Positions 23,046 through 36,190 of a stretch of DNA of 64,000 nucleotides are shown here, piece by piece. The notes under the pieces are model-generated. The model saw only the letters and a list, made by a program, of their open reading frames with translations. It was not told the DNA's origin and made no database searches. The DNA comes from Eustoma russellianum (lineage: Eukaryota; Streptophyta; Magnoliopsida; Gentianales; Gentianaceae), in assembly GCA_036186865.1 (NCBI GenBank), contig AP025042.1, positions 37,290,229 to 37,354,228 on the forward strand, read 5' to 3'. How positions within the stretch are numbered: the stretch's first letter is position 1; the number at the start of each line of letters is the position of its first letter. Made by a program: the position numbers and the translations under genes.

Positions 23046-23345
23046 TCTCGTCAAGCTTACATAGCCCAATTGATACTTAGGTAGGATGTTGCTCCAAGAG
23101 ATACCCCAATTGATACTTAGGTTGGGTGTTGCTCCAAAAGGTATCGAGTTTGATTTCAGAGACATACACAGTGTGAGTGTTTCACTGTTGTCTGGACCAA
23201 AGATCCAGTTTGCAATGGACACCTTGTGTGGGTTATTTGTGTATGACCTCCCCAATATAGGAGGCCGCTGAGTTTCTGATTTACATCTTCCATTATGCTC
23301 TTTAGAACTGAGGTAGTGAAGACCCTCATGATCAGGGTATGACTT
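23046..23345 (+). mobile_element. SINE-like element related to family B, with partly duplicated head
   Basis: CCCAATTGATACTTAGGT...GTTGCTCCAA occurs twice (about 23067-23099 and 23105-23137). Then come a B-box-like ATCGAGTTTGATTTCAGAG, a GGACCAAAGATCCAGTTTGC word and a CTGATTTACATC tail like that of family B. Ends and target duplication were not found. Confidence 0.5.
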
Positions 23346-24094
23346 TTTACTCCAAGAATCTCGGTATCGAATTTTGCTTCACCAGCTAGAAGTAAACCAT
23401 CAAATGTCAGAGCGAAATTTTATAGCAATAATGTTATACAAAAACAAAGAAAAAATCCTCTCCAAAAATATTAGTATCTTATTTTAATTTGAATATAGTT
23501 CAATAAATTAGACTGATTTGGATATAGTTCAAATGAAACGGAGAGGCACTCAAATGTAGGGGTTGGATTTGTTTACTACACTAGCAGGTGTAGTCTTGGG
23601 GATCGGATCTTCTGAACGGATAACTCTACAATTCTCTTACACAAATGTTAAATTACTTAGTATCGTTAAAAAATATACATCGGAAGATACATTGTTTATA
23701 GATCCTACACACAACATATCTTCCAATGTGTATGTGTGTTGTAAGAATACTATGCAGAGAGAGTCCATCTAGACGATTAGGGGATAAGATATTCTCTACA
23801 ACTCTTTTTCATATTCTTAAAAAAAAAATAGACATAATGAAAGGTATAATATGTGTAAGATATACACACAATACACTTTCTGATGTATGTTTTTTTTAAT
23901 GATACCACATAGTTTAGTAATTATGGCAGTGGCAGAGCCACATAGGGATATATTTATGCAAGTGCATGCCCACCCTATAGGGAAAATAATAATAGTATTG
24001 ATAATTTCAGTAAAAAGACACACAAATACTCCACGTCAAATAAAGAGTTATTTTATAGAATTCTAAAATAGTAGTTGTACAGTATTATAGAATT
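23346..24094. other. Gene-free AT-rich sequence
   Basis: I see no supported gene. The short ORFs at 23563-23772 and 23817-24023 show no domain and no splice context. Confidence 0.45.
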
Positions 24095-24362
24095 CTATTC
24101 CGTAGAACAACTGATAAGGTTGCTGCTTCATGACCCTGAGGTCATGAGTTCGAGATGCAGAAACAGTCTCTTACACTATAATACTATTCCGTAAAACAAC
24201 TGATAAGGTTGCTGCTTGATGACCCTGAGGTCATGAGTTCGAGATGCAGAAACAGTCTCTTACACAAAAAAAGTGTAAGGTAAAGCTACGTATATCGGAT
24301 CGCTTTGCGATCTGACCTCTTCTCGTGATCTGCATAAACGCAGAAACCTAATACACCCTATA
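24095..24362 (+). mobile_element. tRNA-derived SINE, family A, with duplicated tRNA-like head
   Basis: The 5' head occurs twice with an 89-bp period (24095-24176 and 24184-24265). Each copy has an A-box-like ACAACTGATAAGGTTGCTGC and a B box GAGTTCGAGATGC. Only one body follows, with ATCGGATCGCTTTGCGATCTG and the tail ACCTAATACACCC. The two heads differ at about two positions. The single body and doubled head indicate a duplication within the SINE or insertion of one copy into another. Confidence 0.75.
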
Positions 24363-24415
24363 TGTCTCGTGGAGAAGGTATTTACATTTATTGACTTGTG
24401 AGAGGGAGTTGGAGA

Positions 24416-24712
24416 TAGGGGTGTTAACAAACCGAGCCAAACCGAATATTAGGTTTTCATTCGTTTAGCTAAATGAACTGTTTGGCTTGGCTCGTTTAGC
24501 TAAACAAGCTTTAAATTGGTTCGAGTTCGGCTCGATAACACTATAACAATTTAAACGAGCCGAATAGTTCACAAATAGTTCGGCTCGTTTTAATAAACGA
24601 ATCCAAACAGCTGTTTGAATTTTACTCGTTTACAAACAATTACCGAACGTGTACAAACTAAACACGAACCAAACTTGAACATATCACGAACCATTCGGTT
24701 CGTTGAACCGCC
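24416..24712. mobile_element. hAT-like MITE rich in GAGCCGAA/TTCGGCTC words
   Basis: The left end TAGGGGTGTTAACAAACCGA pairs imperfectly with the right end TTCGGTTCGTTGAACCGCC. The interior is full of CGGCTCG/CGAGCCG words, as in the elements at 53682-53987 and about 63008-63292. I did not find an 8-bp target duplication for this copy. Confidence 0.6.
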
Positions 24713-25658
24713 AAAATTAGAGACCTGACCCGGGGAGAAGATCCGATTCCGAAATAGTGTAGATGGACTCTCTCTGCGTGGACTGATGGAAAGGAAAGTG
24801 ACAGTTGACTTCTTCAGGTTTCCGATTAACTTATCTCGGCTGGAAGGCCCAATTCGGACCTTAATTAACGACCTAATTTCAGATTGATCAGATTAGTTCG
24901 GGTCACGAGAAGTCAACTATACATGTCCTATGCCCTCTATCCTCCATTTTATTAAGATACAATAAATAAACATTTAATAAATTATTTCCTTTTCTCTAAT
25001 AAACGTTATGTCACACAAATAGCTCGTCGTAAGTTGTACTTATATGCTTAAATTTATTTCTCTCTCAAATAAGTTCAACTCAAATCTATATACTCTTTTT
25101 TTTTTTCTAATTTTACGTCAAGTCAAGATCGTTAAACTATAGAAGTTGTAATATTTAGTTTTTTCAAATATATATTAAATAGCCTCGTTTTAGCTTAGAA
25201 AATTTTTAAGGGAAAAAGGCTTATAAAAGTCGTTATATGACTAATTTGTTTAGGAAAGTCGGAATATAGAATAAAGAAAATAAATATTACACACCTCTAT
25301 TTAGATAAAATCAATACCTTACCAGTAATTAAGTTTTTATATTATTTGTTACCCAAAATCAAATTCTAGTAAACGAAAAAAAAAAAGAAGAACCTCAATA
25401 TATTAAAAAAAAGTAAGATAAACCAAAGCTTCCTTAAAAAGAAAAAAGAAAAAAAATGGAAGAAGAAGAGCAGATCATCCCATGAGATCCCGCACACTTC
25501 GACACGCACATTCATCCCAAATTGTAAACTCTGGAAATTCACATTCAACGGATTCCAGTTTTATGAGATTTTAGGTTTTTATATTTCCTTTCCTTCCATT
25601 AATTTCTTTTAGTACAGAAAATCTGGCAAATTTTGGGGGATTAAATTTAAGGACTCGT
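24713..25658. other. Upstream region of the VTT-domain gene
   Basis: AT-rich sequence that should hold the promoter and 5' UTR of the gene starting at 25659. I see no unambiguous TATA box. The stretch at about 25376-25460 is A-rich. Confidence 0.4.
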
Positions 25659-28600
25659 ATGCCGTCGAAGCTATGCGTAAATCCAGAGGACCCAGACGAG
25701 GAGTGTAGACCTTGGCGCAAGAAGATATCTTTATCAATCATGGCGTCGAGATTCAGCTGGGGTTCTGCTTGCAAAATTGCTTTTCTGCTCCTCCTCCTTG
25801 CAGCCATTGTTACTGCTTGCTACACCCTCCCAATTGAAAAGGTAATTTTTGTTTTCTTTTTGGGTTTTGAAGGTAGTTTAGGCCTATTCGATCTGCTTTA
25901 TTTTTAGTTAAATCATTTTGCTGACCTGGGTTTGGTTCATTTGGGTTTAGTTACTTTTGTGTCACGGTTGCGATCTTACTCTGTTTATTTCGATTGACAA
26001 TAAGTGTTTGTCTGTGTAATTGTTTCGTTATCACACTTTTATAGTATTTCGGTTCCCATGCTCATACCGTGAAGGAAATTTTGGGTCAAGTGGGCATGTG
26101 TATCCAATGTTTAACTTCATATATCCAGTTTTGGCAAGGAGTCTGGGGCCTGTAAAGTAGTTGATGTTTCATGTTACTGGGTTTGCATACCTCCCCCTAT
26201 TTACAGGCATCCATATGCTGTGATTAGTATGTATGGCTTTCACATGAAAATGTTAAGTCTGACACGCTTATTTCTAACCAATCTGTTTGCAGTTGATGAC
26301 TTACTCATTTTTATTTGACTTTATTCTACTTGTAGTAGTTTTGGTGGGTATCGAGTAACTGGGATGAATACTGAAGCTATTTCAGTTCATGTCCCAATGT
26401 GCTAATCATTTTCCATGTGATACCTTTGCCCGTTATAATATAATCTTCTTCAGATCCATTTCACGGTAATGTAAACCTTAACCTAGACTTCAAAGTTGGC
26501 AATTCCTACGAAATAAAGTGTGATAGGAATGAAGGATATAAATATTGGATAAATACGGCAACTGTGTTTAAGCCCCAAAAAGGAACATTTACATGCTTAT
26601 CGTAAGTGGACCTTTTCTGCTGATCAAAATAAATAAATGGACCTCTTTTGTCATACCAACCTATCATTGCAGGTTGACATTAATAGTTTTATGGAACTTA
26701 GTGAAATGTGTGGTTTCTTACACTACTTTATATAGGCAAGCTTATATTGTCTCGGTTTATTTTACTTTTCCGGCATAATTGGTCCTGATTTTATAAATGA
26801 TACTCCTAGTTTTGTGCTTGGGACGGTGTGGATAAATCTGAGAGTAGTAATTTCATTCTCCTGAATAAACCTGAAAACAAGTGCGGCCACTCTTCATGAG
26901 CCTTTAGCTCTGGAAGGCTCTCTGGGAACCATTGAATGTTTAAAAGGCATATTATATTCTGCAATTTTTTGAACTTTAGGCTGATGATAGTACTCAGAAA
27001 ACAGTAGACGCACTAAATTACTCTCAGTTGATATCAATTATCTGTGAGGAATGACAGTGGCTGAAGTTTGTCTAACTGGGTGAAGTATCTTGATCGAAGT
27101 CGTTGAAAAAAAATTGATGCAAGAATATGTCTCTTTCTTCTTTGTCAGAACGGGCATGGAACTTGTATTGGTTGTTCCACATTTCTGGGTTTTTCATAAA
27201 AGGCTCGCATCCTATCAAAGTCGTTGTAGGCTTCAGTATCCATCCTGTCTCACTAACTGATATGATATATATAGTCTAATCATTTATCATGTCTGCCCAG
27301 AGTTTTAACATTCTGTGGTGGAGACAATATTGTATATAATGCAAAATGTAGCACACTGTTTGAATATCCATGAGTGCTAACACGTGCATAATCAAAGTCT
27401 TGAGTCAGCCCTTTCATCAAATGGAGTCGGCTGTAAAAAAAAGGAAGGAATATTTGTTTGATCCCCTCATCCCCACCCGTGTTAACTGCAATTATTGACC
27501 AAGGAAACCTTACATCCTAAACCCCACCTTAAAAGCATGTAGCAGCAAGATTGTAGACACAGATTCATAAAATGGTTAAAAGATCACAAAAAAGAAAATA
27601 AAGAAAAAGAGTAGAGGGTCAATTTGGTTCAAGTGCTTGGTGGGGCAGGTATCTTTACATGGACACAGTATGTAGTCTAAGGTAAACTTGCGCTGGAATT
27701 GGCTCAGTATGGTCTGACTTTTGACTTGTAAGGCTTCTTGCAAATAGAATACCATGGAATGACTTCTTTTTAAAAGAATCATTTTGGTAGCAGGAAAGGT
27801 TTATCTCCTAGGACCTGATTGTATGAGGCTTTATGTTATGACTACATTCTTTGCTAGTTTGCTGGCCTTTCCTTGGACCAAATGGGCAAGGCAATGCGTA
27901 TTTGGACCTTTTTTTAGGGATTATATTTTGTCATTGAAAGAAAAAATGTTCTTGCAGATGCTGAAGGATTTTCTGTTGTGGATAGAGAACGATCTTGGTC
28001 CTTGGGGTCCTCTTGCCTTGTAAGTATATTTTTAATGTTTGGACTTTTACTCTTCCAATATTTTGGTTTTGATTAGGGGTTGGCGCAAGACATTGATATT
28101 GTCCGATATATTGTTATCAGAAAAATCCTGATACACTGTCCTCATAGGAAGCAATTTTTTCCACTGTCATAAGCTCAATGAGGCATATTGAATGACTTCT
28201 TGTCTAAAAAGTGGTGCATAAATGCGAAACTGCTAATGAAGTCGATGAAATAGCTTTCATGTATTTGTAAATATTTAAATCATTTTCCAATTATTACTGT
28301 CATTATAGTTTTCCTTTTGAGATGTTCCCGAACAGTGAATACAAGGGTAATATGGGTATCAGATCCCCTAATCCATGTGTTTTATATGGATGCGTATGCA
28401 TGAGAAATCTAATGCCCAAAGTTAACATTCTGCGGGAGCTATTATTATTGTTATTGTTTTTTTGGGTTTTGTATTATTACGTATGAGCTACTCAGTGTTT
28501 CAATAGCTATCGTCTATTTGTTTGTTCTGTTGATGCCAAATCCAGTGCATTCCTGTATTTTCCTTGTAACTTGTTGTCATGGCATAACAAAAACTCTTTT

Positions 28601-31310
28601 TTTTTTTGGTTAAATACATAACAAAAACTCTTGTTTGCAAGAAAGTTGGGAAAATGACAAATGCCATTACAAATATATGTTTTCCCTTGTTTTGTTCTGG
28701 CCCAAATGTAATTAAGTGATCTTGGATATGCCACCTGCTTACTTGGAACCCTTTAATCAAATCTTAAGCGAAAATTTGGCCGTTTAAATTATTGAAAGTA
28801 GCTTTTACATTTTGCAGTTGATCTTTCCTTTCTTATGTTCTTTCTCAAACATGCAGAGCTGTTGCATATATCCCCTTGACAGTATTAGCAGTACCAGCTT
28901 CTGTTCTTACGGTACAGTTTCTATCTTGGCCAGTGTGTTACTTTATGCTTCGCTAACTCCATTGGTTATTAGCCAAAATATTTCTATTATTTGCCTCCAA
29001 CTATTCTTTAGTGGATCATCTATACCTTGAATCATACTGATCTATACCTTGAATCATATTGGATAAGTGTGGTCAAAACCCAGTTTGCTTCTATTTTTTC
29101 TTTGCTTATGTTTTCTCACATGTTTTGCCGTTGCTGCTCAGATCTGTTATCGAACCCATCAGCATAATGGATTTCGTACTATGAGTTCGATTGCCAGAGG
29201 AGCCTAAAATAAGAACACTAAGACAATCTAATTCAAATCATTAGGCATGCTAATAAAAACTGAATACCAGATCACTGACTAATGCAAAGTGAATGTAGTA
29301 AAGGCTTTGGAGATGAGATTTCCGTAACAAATCTCAGATTCAACTAATCTTCTTTCATGGAGTTTTTAATGTGTAAACCTCTGTTTGATCCAGTTCAATT
29401 TGTGTGATTATTATTCCTGGAGATAAATTTTGGAATGGAATTAACTAGAGCAAGACCTTGCATTCCTGCAGCTAGGTGGTGGCTACCTCTTTGGCTTGCC
29501 TGTAGGTTTTGCTGCAGATTCCATTGGTGCGGCAATTGGTGCCACTGCAGCATTTCTTGTTGGAAGAACAGTGAGTTGTCTATAATATTCCTGTGAACTC
29601 TCCAAGTTGTGGATGTTATTCTTTTAGCCTTGGGCGCTTTTGCCTTATTCTCGGCAGGCATGTGGGAATTATTGGGGTGGGGGATTCGAGGCCATAGGTT
29701 GTTGGGAATTTGGTTTAAATGGAACTTAACTTACTTTATGCAGTATTTGCGTGCAGCTTGTCTCTAAATACCAGCAATATGTTATCTTAATTTTCTTTAC
29801 ATTTATGCTCTTTTTGTGGAATAGTCATCCTATGTCCTATTGACAGATTGGCAGATCATATGTGCTTTCCAAGCTAAAAGACTATCCGCAGTTTCAAGCA
29901 GTTGCAATTGCTATCCAGAAGTCTGGTTTTAAGGTCAGTCTACAGATTCAGTGTATTGTTGGAAGCAGACACGATTCCCTTCTGCAAGTGCTGTGCTTGC
30001 TCTTTCTGCGTGTTTTGGTTCATTTGTTTCTTTTCAAATTGTTGGAATCTCTAATTGAAATTAATGACCACTTGTTTCTTCTTCAATCTTCTTGCTCTCT
30101 TTTTTGGTTCATGCAACTAATTTGTTAACTGAGACCTTTCTATCTTTTTCACAGATTGTGTTTCTGCTACGCCTTGTTCCTTTGCTTCCTTTTAACATGT
30201 TAAACTACCTCCTGTCTGTTACTCCGGTGTCCGTAGGGGAATACATGCTGGCTTCATGGTTGGGCATGATGGTATGTATCTTCAACTAGAAACAGTGGCT
30301 TTTTTTTCCCCATTTCCTTTACTTGCAGCTAGAGCCTTGTGGTAAATTATGTTGGGGTGATGTTAATCCCCTGCAGGATGTTTTACCTTGTTGGTGCTCT
30401 TGCATTATGTCTTCATATGTTTCTGGTCCCTGTTGTCCCAAAAGAGGAATTTATTATTGTGATTGATGTTGACATGTTATTTCTGTTCTTGGTGCAGCCA
30501 ATCACTCTTGTTCTGGTATATGTTGGAACAACGTTGAAGGATCTATCTGATGTAACTCATGGATGGGATGGATCATCAAAAATGCGATGGGTAAGCCGGC
30601 TCGGTAGGCACAGAAAAGAAAGAGAAGAAAAATAATGAAAGACTTGGTGACTATAAAGAGTTTCTCAATAAAAGTAGACTATGGTATATGTGTCTTGGCT
30701 ACCTTGTATTCTATAAAGCGTTGAAAGGGATCAGTTGCACTTCTCAGAGAGGTTCTCTGATTTTCCAACTGTAATATGTGATGCTCTGTTTTCCTTTCAT
30801 CTTGCAGGCATTTGTCGTCTTCGGCCTCGTAGTTTCTGGTATGTTTTTATCATATGTCATTAGATACGTTGTACACTTCTTGCTGTGCTTTTGAGATGTT
30901 TTTGGGAAGCGTACATTTCAAGTTAACTGAATGTAATTTCATGTACTGTTTTTATTTATTTTTTTTGCTTTTACTTTCCTGAAAACTTGAACATAAAATG
31001 TATAATCTTCCAATTTCATTGCACATATATGAATGCTTTGATGTCTTTGAATCCGGCCGACATAGTATATGAACAGATTGCATAGGTGATCATTAAGTTA
31101 TACATCTGTTATTTTGCTTTTTTGGCAGCTATCCTGATGGTCTGTGTAACTAGAGTCGCGAAAAAAGCTCTGGAGAAAGCATTGGCTGAGAATGAGGAAT
31201 TCGATAGTATTCTTCCGTCATCTCAGTTACCCATCATGGCTGATTCTCCTGATCTTCATAACCCACTTATAATCAAAATAGAGCAACCTGAACACATCCA
31301 TGATAAGTGA
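25659..31310 (+). CDS. TVP38/TMEM64-family (VTT, SNARE-associated Golgi) membrane protein
   Basis: Nine exons join in phase: 25659-25841, 27958-28019, 28857-28911, 29472-29570, 29847-29933, 30155-30271, 30498-30590, 30808-30838, 31129-31310 (909 nt, 302 aa). Residues about 36-58 form a first membrane helix. The VTT/DedA-like domain spans about 83-215, with AYIPLTVLAVPASVLTLGGG, FGLPVGF, ATAAFLVGRTIGR, FLLRLVPLLPFNMLNYLLS and GTTLKDLSDVTHGW. A last helix (about 232-258) precedes a hydrophilic tail. The VTT superfamily includes lipid scramblases (TMEM41B, VMP1) and yeast Tvp38 of the Golgi/endosome; the plant substrate is not shown by the sequence. An in-frame ATG at 25740 (MASRFSW) is a plausible alternative start. 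All junctions are GT..AG and no break is seen. Confidence 0.93.
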
Positions 31311-31673
31311 ATTACATATTTTTGCAGTAAATTCTTTTCGATTGGTCAATGTAATGGATGCCTCTTGCTTTTATGATTAGCATCTTGCTATCTCTGATAA
31401 TATTGTCTCATCTGTATAGTATTAGTTTGATCGGAAAAGATAACTTTTCTCCATATTCATAGTGAGGATAGAAAATAGTCAATCTGCACTCTGCTAAAAT
31501 GACAGTTAGTTGAAGTAATGAAGATGCTCCAATTTTTATCTTTGGGCTTGCTGCTGTTATGATCTGAATGTATTCTTGATGTATCTATCTGGGGGCTGAT
31601 GACGGTTTATGATGGTGATGATATCTTGTCTGCCAATGTTATAATAGAATGTATCGCGATATGTGATACTCAA

Positions 31674-31858
31674 GAGGGTGGGATGAGCAAATTGATAAGT
31701 TTGATGCTTTGCGACTTTGAGGTCACAGATTCGAGCTGCAGAAACAGTTTCTTGCACAAAGTGTAGGATAAGCCTGCGTACATCAGATCGCGAAGCGATC
31801 CGGCCTCTCCCCAGACCCTATGCAAATGCGGGAGTCTAGTGCATTGAAAACGCCCTTT
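31674..31858 (+). mobile_element. tRNA-derived SINE, family A, with perfect 15-bp target duplication
   Basis: ATATGTGATACTCAA flanks both ends (31659-31673 and 31859-31873). The head carries ATTGATAAGTTTGATGC and the B box AGATTCGAGCTGC. The body carries CATCAGATCGCGAAGCGATC and CCGGCCTCTCCCCAGACCC, and the tail TCTAGTGCATTGAAAACGCC. The body resembles tRNA-derived SINE families known from asterid plants. It is the cleanest family A copy in the window. Confidence 0.9.
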
Positions 31859-31873
31859 ATATGTGATACTCAA

Positions 31874-33065
31874 AATTCTATACGTTGCCTGATTTTGGTT
31901 TATACTCTTGAAAGTTGAAACAATATCATCTCGTTGGGATGGTTCATGTTACATGTACTGCACTAACATTGTTGACACATGTCACATTTAGTTATATCTG
32001 TAACATATATGGAATACTTTCGAGTGTCCGACTGTGACATATGTGGAAATCTTTCGTCTCTCTGCACTTAGCTCTACAGCTAATTCACATTTCTTTTAAA
32101 TAAATCGTGTCATGCTGAAGGGCTTTTTACTGGCAGAAAGTTTCAGATTTTGGTGTGTTTTTTTTGTTTGCCTATTTCCCCATCGTTGTATCTGGTTTAA
32201 ATTTAGAGTCTAGCCTTGATAACATCATTAGGGGGATAGATGAATTTTTCAATCGTGCACCCTTTAATCATGTTAGCTTCCATGTTGGTAAAGTTATACT
32301 GTTTAAAATTATACACAACAAAAAAAAGGAAGGAAATTGTGATCAATGCTTAGTAAGAAATGAGAAGCTTGAAGAAAACTAAGGGGGGAAATTGTCAAAT
32401 GTTTTAGAACTCTAATGTTTTCTCCCTTGTGCTAACACCCTACATATGCTAGAGATCTGTTCGTATCTTTCACCGGTAGGAATGAGTTGAAAAAATAACG
32501 TGACACTAGAGGAGTTATAAAGCTGGGTGAGAATTGGCTAGTAGTTGGATATTGTTAATTGTATGTAATACTTATATAATCCAAGTTGATCAAAAACAAT
32601 TGGCTAGTTGTTGAATATCTAACATGATGTAAATTCATACTAGTACCCTATATTTCTATTATTGTGTTATCTATGTAGGTATATATAGATCCGGAGTCTC
32701 ACTGGATTCAAACTATTTCTTTTATTGTGTTATCTATGTAGGTACATATAGATCCGGAGTATCACTGGATTCAAACTCTCTATTCCTTGGGTTGGAGGTA
32801 TGTTTTTACATACATCTCATCCCCTCTAGACCCTAGCAATAGCTTTTGTTGTCGTTCGGATATGATAGGTATGATTGTTGTTGTTGGAGTTCATAAAACT
32901 ATCCGCTCGCCTCAACTATTTCTTACGGCTTACTACGCAACCTTTTTTTTTATTTAATTATTATAGGGTGTGTGCCTACGGACCTTGGTACAACTATTTT
33001 ATAGTACATATTTAAAATTGTGAGCATTGCTAATTTATCTCAGTGAGGATTAATTTTGAAGCTAT
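31874..33065. other. Gene-free sequence with a 63-bp tandem duplication and a repeat tail
   Basis: Copies at about 32652-32714 and 32715-32777 share ATTGTGTTATCTATGTAGGT and AGATCCGGAGT(C/A)TCACTGG. The stretch continues through CTAGACCCTAGCAATAGC, TTGTCGTTCGGATATG and GATTGTTGTTGTTG, an order also found at 44930-45115. It is probably a SINE-like repeat family. The ORF at 32155-32382 has no recognisable domain. Confidence 0.5.
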
Positions 33066-33070
33066 CATAG

Positions 33071-36000
33071 TGTAGCGCCCCGCTCCCGAGCCCTAACATC
33101 GGGAACAGTGCATCCGTCATATCTCACTAAGGAGAATACAAGGCGTCGAATCAATCTATTACATGTCAGAAATGACGTAGAAATTTTTCTCGCGGAAACG
33201 TAAATTGTAACTTAAATTAAACTTCAATAATCGTCATTACATTACTGAATAAAGATTCTGATAATAATAGTAATAAAGAAGTCTGCGAAAAATCCCCAAA
33301 AGATAACTACGAAAAATCAACTGCAGAGTTCCCCTCGTATCCTAGCTGCAGCTATCAACCAGCCCACTCAGCTATGTCCGTCCCGTCCTCAACAAAGATG
33401 TGCTCGTAGTTCTCATCCGGCTCACCTGGGAAGTAGGGGTGAGTGACAGAAATCACCCAGTAGATGCCCGCCTCAAACCAATACAAAACGTACATACCAA
33501 AATGATATAGCCACATAGCACATAAATATAAGATAAAATCACATAGCACATGAATATATGATAACATGCATAAGATAAAGTAAATGCAGTAAGTAAAGCA
33601 CTCCATGTAAAATGCACAAGTACGTGATGCATGCTCAATCAACGTGTCACACGCAACAAAGTCATGTCACACAGAATGCCGATATCTATACCGTGCAATG
33701 CATGAACCCGGGTCCTACTGAGTGGCTGCAGGTCGTACACCCCACAGTCACCATACTGAGTGTGCGTGGCCGCGCCACTGCACACCATCCTGAGTGTCGT
33801 GGCCCTGCCACCGTACACCATCCTGAGCGCCCGTGACTCGTACGTCACGACCCGCCATCATGCAATGCACGTGCCATGAATGCAAAAACACAATCGCCTG
33901 AGGCCCCTGGCCCATCCTCACCATCCTCCGGCACTCAATATTTGGCTTTGTGAAATTTTTGAATATTGGAAAGTTGTTACTTATCACCACCTTTATTTTT
34001 CTTTAGCTTGTATTAATTTACTAGAATTTTCTACTAATTTCCCATATATTTTCCTTACTTAATTCTCTTTATTACTATTAATTTTTTAATTACTTAAATT
34101 TACCAAACTTTAGAAATTAAGTGAAAATAATTTAATCTTAAGCTTTTATATTTTCTGGAATTTATTTGAATTCTTATTGGTATTTAATTATATTTTCCTG
34201 GCTTGATCCGCCAGACCCGATACATTATTTTTTTAAGAGGTTAATGGGCCGTCTTCGGCCTGACCCGCTGGCCAGTCGACCCGGTCCGTTGGCCGGCCTG
34301 TTCTCTGCTTTAATTTAATTATTTATTTATTTATCTAATTTGATGTTCCACCGGTGGCAACGCGCACTGTGATTTGTTTTTCAATCCCAACCCCCATTTC
34401 CTCCTATTCCAGTCTATAGCAACCTATTCTAAGGCCAAAACACAACTTCTTAAAGACTCCTAATGTAAAAGTTCCCCTTTTTTCCTTTTTTTAAGGATAT
34501 TTTGTTTTCGATTCAATCATACCACCAATTTCACACACACATACACGCACATAGCAGCCATAAATAATATATCTCATGCTTTCCAACATATACAAAATTT
34601 ACAACTTAAACAAATAAAAACAACGAAACAAAATTCAAAACTTAAACAAATAAAACAACGAACACATTAGTATACCATCAAAGCATACATGAATCATATC
34701 CGTTTGAGGGGAAGAGGCACCTACCTTTTTGACGAATTAACTTCCTACTCGGAATCTCTTCTTTCCAACCCCGCTCACCTCTATGCTTGGTGTTGGGCAA
34801 ATCCTTCCTTCTCCCTATAGGTCTCGGATGGTTAATTTGGAAAAGGACAAAAACTTTAACTTCCACACTTAGTCCATTAAGTTACAATTGCATATTCCAA
34901 AATATCATTCATGTATATTTGTAAATAGACAACTGTCAAATCGTGATATATTCTATATATATTTTGACTGAATTTCACCCTACACCATGCAACGGTTTTT
35001 TTTTCTTCTTTTTGATTAATCGAACATATAATATATATATATTCCATGCACAAATAGTCTATCATGTATATGTACATATTCAGCTTTGGCTATTTGCAAC
35101 AGAATTGAGATTGCAAATTTCATAACAATGGAAGGATTGCATTTTGCAACGTATAAATCACAACTTCAATTATACTTGGTAAAGTTCCGGCAACTCTATT
35201 TTTAATATAACTCCAGGTCATATATCCTATACAAAAATATATTTATAACCTGTTGCATGAATTTGAACCTGGATTATGCAATGTTAGCTTTCCTTCAATC
35301 AACAATTAACACATTCAAATATTTAGGATTTGTCAATATACTATTATATAAAAGAAAATTTTGGACTTTGCTTTTGCCACTATCCTCCACCTCGGCAGCA
35401 ACAAGCAACAATAAAAATCTTAACCCATGAAATAAACCTAACATATAATACATACTCATATCTTATATAATAAAATACCATTTCTTTTAAGGAAAACACA
35501 AAAACATTCTTTTGGATGAACCACAGCACCCGTGAGCATCATAATTTCATCTTGACCCTTTTTGCAAATATTAACCAAAAGTTTTCAACTTTATATGCAC
35601 CCACGTTATGTACTCATATATATACATATATAATACATCAAACTATGCAATCACATATACGTATGCATGATCTGATTTGATACAAAAATAACATCATAAC
35701 GTTAGAAAATCATAACAAATATAGCAAGGGTACTTGCCTCGTATCTCGATTAAACGTGCTATACGTAAGATGGATGAAGAACGGACCAAAATTAGTTGAA
35801 TTCCTCTTGTTTCCTTGCACCCAGGCTACGGCAGACTTCCTTGGAGAAATAAGGGATTTCTTTTGAAATTTGAAGAATGCAATAGATTGAATAAGGGTGG
35901 CTTTCCTTCCAAATCGCTGGTGGCAGAAAGCTTGAGTATTTGGGAAGATTTTAGGGCCGGCAGCTTGGGAGAGTTAGGATAGGATAATAGGGCATATATA

Positions 36001-36185
36001 AGTATTTAGGTAGGTGTTGGGTTAGGAGGTTTCCTAATAGATGAAGTTTAATTTAGATAATCTTAATCTCTTTTGAAATTTATTACCAACTTACTCTTTT
36101 AATTCTAATCTAGTTAGGATAAGTATATATCTACATACATAAATATTTCACATTCTTTTTTTTTTCAAAAGTAGCTGCCATAACA
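33071..36185 (-). mobile_element. Solo LTR, probably Ty3/gypsy, 3115 bp
   Basis: The block starts TGTAGCGCCCCGCTCCCGAG and ends GCTGCCATAACA. The identical 5-mer CATAG lies directly outside both ends (33066-33070 and 36186-36190). The 5' end is clearly related to the 2256-bp solo LTR at 8079 (TGTAGCGCC, then CAAGRCGTC and a GTGACGTA/ATGACGTA word at similar spacing). No gag or pol is present. A TATA-like ATATATAA lies near 35996. Imperfect CACCATCCTGAGTGTC-type repeats fill about 33745-33830. Minus orientation is inferred as for the other copy. Confidence 0.82.
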
Positions 36186-36190
36186 CATAG

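Noticed and set aside
33612..33990. Overlapping ORFs on both strands with repeated HHPE-type words
   Set aside because: They are by-products of GC-rich imperfect repeats within the second solo LTR.
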